From assembly GCF_021018895.1 (NCBI RefSeq), contig NC_079376.1:21827001-21891000 (forward strand): a DNA stretch of 64,000 nucleotides, in the 5' to 3' direction. The notes below the pieces were generated by a model. That model did not search any database. It was not told the DNA's origin and saw only the letters and a program-made list of their open reading frames with translations. How positions within the stretch are numbered: the first letter of the stretch is position 1; each line of letters opens with the position of its first letter. A program made the position numbers and the translations under genes. Positions 59,632 to 64,000 of the stretch are shown here, one piece after another. This DNA is from Seriola aureovittata. Taxonomy: Eukaryota > Chordata > Actinopteri > Carangiformes > Carangidae.

Positions 59632-61363
59632 GCTACATCACACACATGTCGTTCATTTAAATCAATTTTCCCCCGTGTATTCAGTTGTATTTTTGTCTGA
59701 TAACCTTTATTTTTTGTCTTATTGCCTTATTTTGAACAGAGAAAATCAATAACAAGATACCTTGTGCCACATTTATCCGCCGAATAAGAAATATCGATTA
59801 CCAAGACAGCATCCTGAATATCCAGTGCAGTGTTTATTATTATAGTCACATCAAGGTGCAGTGAATTTATCAAATAAAAAGGCATATCTCTGTGTGTCTG
59901 CTTCACCCTCTTCTGCATGAGGTCTCATCCAAAATGCTTGCTCATTATTTCAGTCACACCCATTTATTTTACATGCTTGAGAGGCAACATTTAAAGACAG
60001 AAAATCTTTTTCATGGTTGTGTGTTTTGCCTTTAGGTAATCTGCACTCACGAATACTAATGTGCCTCATTTTAAAAACAACATAATCATTGATTGCTGTG
60101 CAGCAGACTGTATATGTATATTTTACTGCACAGATTTCCAGCTTTTATTCCTCATTCTGAACAAATTCGTGCACAGGGAGCTTGTTATCCTCCATGAGCT
60201 GCAGGAATTGGAGGCCATTTGTTCTTGTCTGGGCTATGACGAAAAAGTATGGTGTGCACACATTGCCAAAAAAACCCTTAAAACTATCCAAGACATGCTT
60301 CATGTGACCATTGACATTTCACTGCTGTTCCTGTGGGGCGGGGGGTGGGGGGCCTGAAAGCATTCCAGACAAAGAAAAGTTCAATATGCTCAACAAGACT
60401 CTCTCAAATTTTTAAAAGCCCTTTTCCTGAGGTCGATTGAGGTCCTCAAAGCTCTTCTGGTTCTCTGTGTGAGTTCAGAATAACAAGCTTCATCCTGCCA
60501 CTGGTCTCTCTCTCTGGCTCTTATTCTGTTTTATGAGGCCTATAGGGGACAAATCAAATTTGGAACATTTGGAACAAGGTAATCCTTGGGTCAGGTTGCT
60601 GTGTGGGTCACGGGGGTGAGGAAGTAGAGAGGGAGCAGAGATTTAGTTCGAAGTCAAGTAAAAGGCAGTTTCACAAAACTTAAATAATCATTCGCAAACA
60701 CCTGATCTCTGAATGTAACAGTCATCCGATCAGTAGATTAATACCAGTGGCTGTACATTTAAAAAAAAAAAAAAAAATTCTACTCCGACACTTTTCTAAT
60801 GAGACAATTTGCTCACAGTGTAAACAAATTAAATGAAAATATGTGCATCATAAACATTTGCCTATTAAAAAAACAGGACCAAATGTTGAATTCTCCCAGA
60901 CTCACAATCAGTGAAATAAATGCTCATGTGGGAGATAATGAGCAGCTTGTTAAGCCCATCAAATCTCACTTTATACTTCACTCTATATTGATGGTCTTTT
61001 GTTGCCAGAGAGATGTGCTGTAAATTCACTCAGTCACTCAAACTTCATTGAGTATTCCCTCCAGATATTTTCATCCTAGTAAATTAATAGCTACGGCGGT
61101 ATGCTGGACGTGAGTCTGCTAATGCCTGTGGAAAATAGAGTAAAACATGGCCCTTTAAAAGTTTTTGTTTTTTTGTTTTTTTTTTGCAGTGCACCAGAAT
61201 GTTTGCAAAGGTCTGCTGTGCTGTTTTTATGATCAATGTCAATTGCATTTTAATGTCACAGATGAGTGCATCATGGCAAATAGAAAGAATTCAGTCATTA
61301 ATTCAACTCATTCACATAAAATGGAAATTTTCCATTCATGGTAAAGAATTAAAGCAATAATGT
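59632..61363. other. Unclassified non-coding stretch
   Basis: No gene is recognised. A-run at about 60761-60777 and T-runs near 61168-61187; a G-rich patch lies near 60337-60352. The 98-codon plus-strand frame at 60061-60357 has no motif. Confidence 0.35.
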
Positions 61364-61429
61364 TGTCAGGGGTTTGTGAGGTAAGTTGGACCCAAATGCA
61401 GTCAACTCTTGGGAGGCGGTGTAGGCAGG

Positions 61430-61435
61430 TTTATT
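61430..61435 (-). promoter_or_regulatory. LTR polyadenylation signal (AATAAA)
   Basis: Minus-strand AATAAA inside the solo LTR, placed after the TATA box and about 70 bases before the LTR end, as expected for the R region. Confidence 0.65.
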
Positions 61436-61546
61436 TAATCAAAAATCGAGACGTGAACGTGACATGAACAGACATGAAGGTAACAGGACGTGAACAAACC
61501 CAGAACTAAACAGACGAACGGACACAGACAAAGGGGAGCACAAAGA

Positions 61547-61554
61547 CTATATAG
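61547..61554 (-). promoter_or_regulatory. LTR TATA box
   Basis: Palindromic 'ctatatag' inside the solo LTR, in the U3 position when read on the minus strand. It could still act as a promoter for neighbouring sequence. Confidence 0.55.
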
Positions 61555-61746
61555 ACACAGGAGGCAAGGTGATTGCACACAGGTGAAACACATCAGGGCG
61601 GGGCAGACAATCAATACACAGAAACAAGACCACGACAAGAAGCAAGAACACTGAGACACAAGGAACCAAATTACAAAATAAAACAGGAAGTGCAAAAAGT
61701 CCAAAATGAAACTAACAAAAAGTGTCTGCCATGGCAAGACATGACA

Positions 61747-63794
61747 AATGTAAAACTGTGGAAGGCCAGGAAATATAAAATGCATACTGGTAGTGGCCCA
61801 GGTGCTGTGAGGAGGCAGAGGACACGCCCTGCATTGCTGCTGAGTAGCAGGCTTTGGACTTGGGTTTCAAAGAAGGTAGAAGAAGTTAACAAATTTAGCA
61901 TAGATGCACAAAATTCAGAGTTTATACTCACAATTACATTAATCCTTGGTATGTTTGAGAAAGACACAAGAGAAATCAGGATGAAAGGTTAAATCAGACA
62001 CAGTTGAGAAAGGAGACGGCGTACTTGGAATCATTTCCTGTAACTCTGTCACATGGGTTTCTCCACCTCCCCACCCCTTTAGGAGACCAGCGGCTTGTCT
62101 GAGTCTGTTCACTCCACTGGGTGAAGTCAATGTGATCACAGATTATGACCGATTCTTTAGCTCCATAGTCGCTGAAATAAATATTGGACCTGTTTTTCAC
62201 TCTTTCAGAATATGCTGACTTTAAAATGGCATTTTCAGACTGACAGATCAGGAGATCTGTTTCCATCTCAGCAACAAACTTTTGCGAGATCTCGCAACAC
62301 AGATCTTGTCTCTCTGTTGGTTCTGATCTTGTCATCGCCTTAACAACCAAACGTTTAGAGGGCCTTTTATGTGAAAACCTGAATTAAAACTTAGGTAAAA
62401 CATCTGTTTCTTTGCTTAATAATACCATTACTGTTATTATTATTTAACTTTTGGAGAGCAAAAGGAGAACATTATTAGACTGATATCATCTTGTATTGGA
62501 TTGATCAGATATTAAACTAGCAGATAAAAACAAGCGGCAAAATTATGCTCAGTTTCATACTGTATCTAGTCTTGTATTGCTTTGTAGTGCATTGTTTTTA
62601 AATATACTATTTCACACCTTCGACACTGCTTGTAATGTGTCATAGAGTTATAGAGTATCTTCGGTTAAATCAAAGAGTATGACATCATGAAAAGGTGTAA
62701 AATTCACTGTATCTTGAAAGCTATGAGGTACACCATAAAGTAAAGAGTCAGTGCAAGGGGAGAATAAACCTTGTCTAAGCATCTGCTGCAGGACGAAGAG
62801 GGAAACTGGTTACAAGTCTTTTTTTTATACCTTAAGTAATAACCTTATTGTTGGATCGCTGAACAGAGTGAGGAACATGGGATGAAAACATCTGTCATGA
62901 AATTGAATTCTTGCCACTCGACCATGGATATAATGTGGAGGTGACAAACATCTAAACAGTATGAAATGAGTGCACAGATTGTAGCGATATGTACCGGTCT
63001 CAATGCTGATAGAGGCACAGAATGAGACATACAGACTCCCGGCTGTATCTGAGCTTTTTAAAGTTGATGCTGTTAGCCCAGTCCTCATGTAATGTTTGGC
63101 AGTGATTTGAGTTTAATGTAGCACAGTCTTAAGCTGGTAGTTGGAAGTGGGATCAAAGAGAACAGGAGACAAAACACTAGGAGAAGGCTGAAGAACTGAC
63201 AAAAGGTACAAAGCAAACGAAAAGAACCTGACGAACTCACAGTTTGGTGGTCAAAGGTTAAAGGTTACACTAATTATGATAGTGCGGCACAAATGTCCAA
63301 TAGGATACAATGATAAAATGATGACATTTTAAATCCAAAGGGTCAAAGATCAGCTTCACTATGACATCATAATGTTCTGCAGAAACATTTCTGGCACAAC
63401 CACGAGACGATCTTTCTGTTTCTTGTTTTGTTTTTGCTTAAATCAGACAACTATTACTACACATGCCAATCACCCATGTTAGTCATGTAACAGACATTAA
63501 CACAAATACGATATATGGAAAGCACAGCAACATATAGCCTGATTACTGCACATACACCCACCACCCCAATCTGAGCAGAAATGTACAAAACCTAAACTTT
63601 TTTTTTTATTCCGAATGTTAATGTTTTCAAATATGAATATATAGAAAGTGAAAAAACCTTCTCATTTTCAAAACAGAAACATACAGAACAATAAAAACCA
63701 AAATAAATAACTAAATAACTTCTACCCTGTCACATTGTAAATAACCCAAATTATGTGCCCATCAACACGTAAAGCTTTTTTAGTAATGTTTCCA
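61747..63794. other. Unclassified non-coding stretch with one unexplained ORF
   Basis: No gene is confidently called. The minus-strand frame 62350-61994 (118 codons, starting MVVKAMTRSEPTERQDLCCE) reads more like a protein than its neighbours, with balanced composition, a leucine/glutamate-rich segment and an RSNIYFSDYG block, but I recognise no family and see no splice sites or second exon. It may be an old transposon ORF or chance. Confidence 0.3.
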
Positions 63795-64000
63795 GCTGGG
63801 CAGTGTTGGCAACTTGGGATTTTTTGACAAGATTTTGACTTGGCTGGCAACATATCTAGCAACTTTTTGGACTTTATCTCCTCTGCTTCTCAGAGGAGGA
63901 GCACTTTCATTCAACCAATCAATGGCCAGACGGAGTTATGAATGAGCTCTGAATGGGCTTATGTAACAACCAATCACTAGAGTAGCGAGGTGGTAGACTT
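63795..64000. repeat. Probable interspersed repeat running off the window end
   Basis: The phrases 'gcagtgttggcaacttggga', 'ctagcaactttttggacttt' and 'caaccaatcaatggccaga' resemble a common fish interspersed repeat. There is no second copy in the window and the right end is cut by the window edge. Confidence 0.4.

Larger units (their letters stand above)
61364..61746 (-). mobile_element. Solo LTR (copy 3), complete, with exact target duplication
   Basis: The 383-bp element starts TGTC and ends GACA and is flanked by an exact 5-base duplication 'aatgt' (61359-61363 and 61747-61751). Read on the minus strand it has a TATA box ('ctatatag', 61554-61547) about 190 bases in, then a polyadenylation signal AATAAA (61435-61430) about 120 bases further, giving the U3-R-U5 order of a real LTR. 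It shares the 'gccccgccctgatgtgtttc' block with the two other copies. No internal region follows on either side, so it is a solo LTR. The 5-bp duplication suits Ty3/Gypsy-like or retrovirus-like elements. Confidence 0.9.

Overview
This window looks like gene-poor, repeat-rich DNA from a ray-finned fish, most likely a percomorph teleost. The evidence is the repeat content: decayed L2/CR1-type LINEs with the 3' tails typical of fish, tRNA-derived SINEs, a hAT element with a BED-finger transposase, a Tc1/mariner inverted-repeat remnant, a Penelope-like reverse transcriptase remnant and solo LTRs. The base composition is AT-rich by eye, microsatellites and homopolymer tracts are common, and no long open reading frame is present. 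I recognise no intact host protein-coding gene, tRNA, rRNA, CRISPR array or bacterial-type operon. The window is best read as intergenic or deep intronic sequence.

Layout. Positions 1-19000 are mostly unclassified non-coding DNA with LINE 3' ends (about 1075-1444, 10249-10375, 15118-15214), an antisense LINE ORF2 remnant (16560-17585), simple repeats, and the first copy of a non-autonomous DNA transposon (8025-8389; second copy at 21163-21677). At 19137-20519 is the cleanest mobile element of the window: a 1383-bp hAT element with an 8-bp target-site duplication, carrying a transposase gene reduced to its N-terminal BED finger and its C-terminal end. From 28235 to 31200 a degraded L2-like LINE lies on the minus strand with a probable nested insertion in its 3' region. 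At 32310-32990 there is a ZMYM1-like hAT transposase pseudogene, followed by a 47-bp tandem repeat. At 34290-36117 there are further LINE and SINE pieces.

Positions 36000-57000 are again mostly unclassified, with several dispersed repeat families that recur inside the window (38400/53829, and 43215/50345/57180). There is a nearly collapsed Tc1 remnant at 42888, a SINE at 46303, a LINE endonuclease remnant at 50870-51300, and one short possible exon with good splice signals at 48046-48123. The last 7 kb hold three LTR copies of one retrotransposon family (57363-57791, 59441-59631, 61364-61746), a Penelope-like fragment (58844-59430), a 31-bp perfect inverted repeat with a 2-base centre (58078-58141) and long AT and CA microsatellites.

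The pieces do not work together as a pathway; they are layers of transposon insertions of different ages. I found no convincing new biological system. The items most worth checking are the TSD-bounded hAT deletion derivative, the solo LTR, the hairpin at 58078, and the possible exon at 48046. Family names come from recognising motifs by eye and were not checked against any database.
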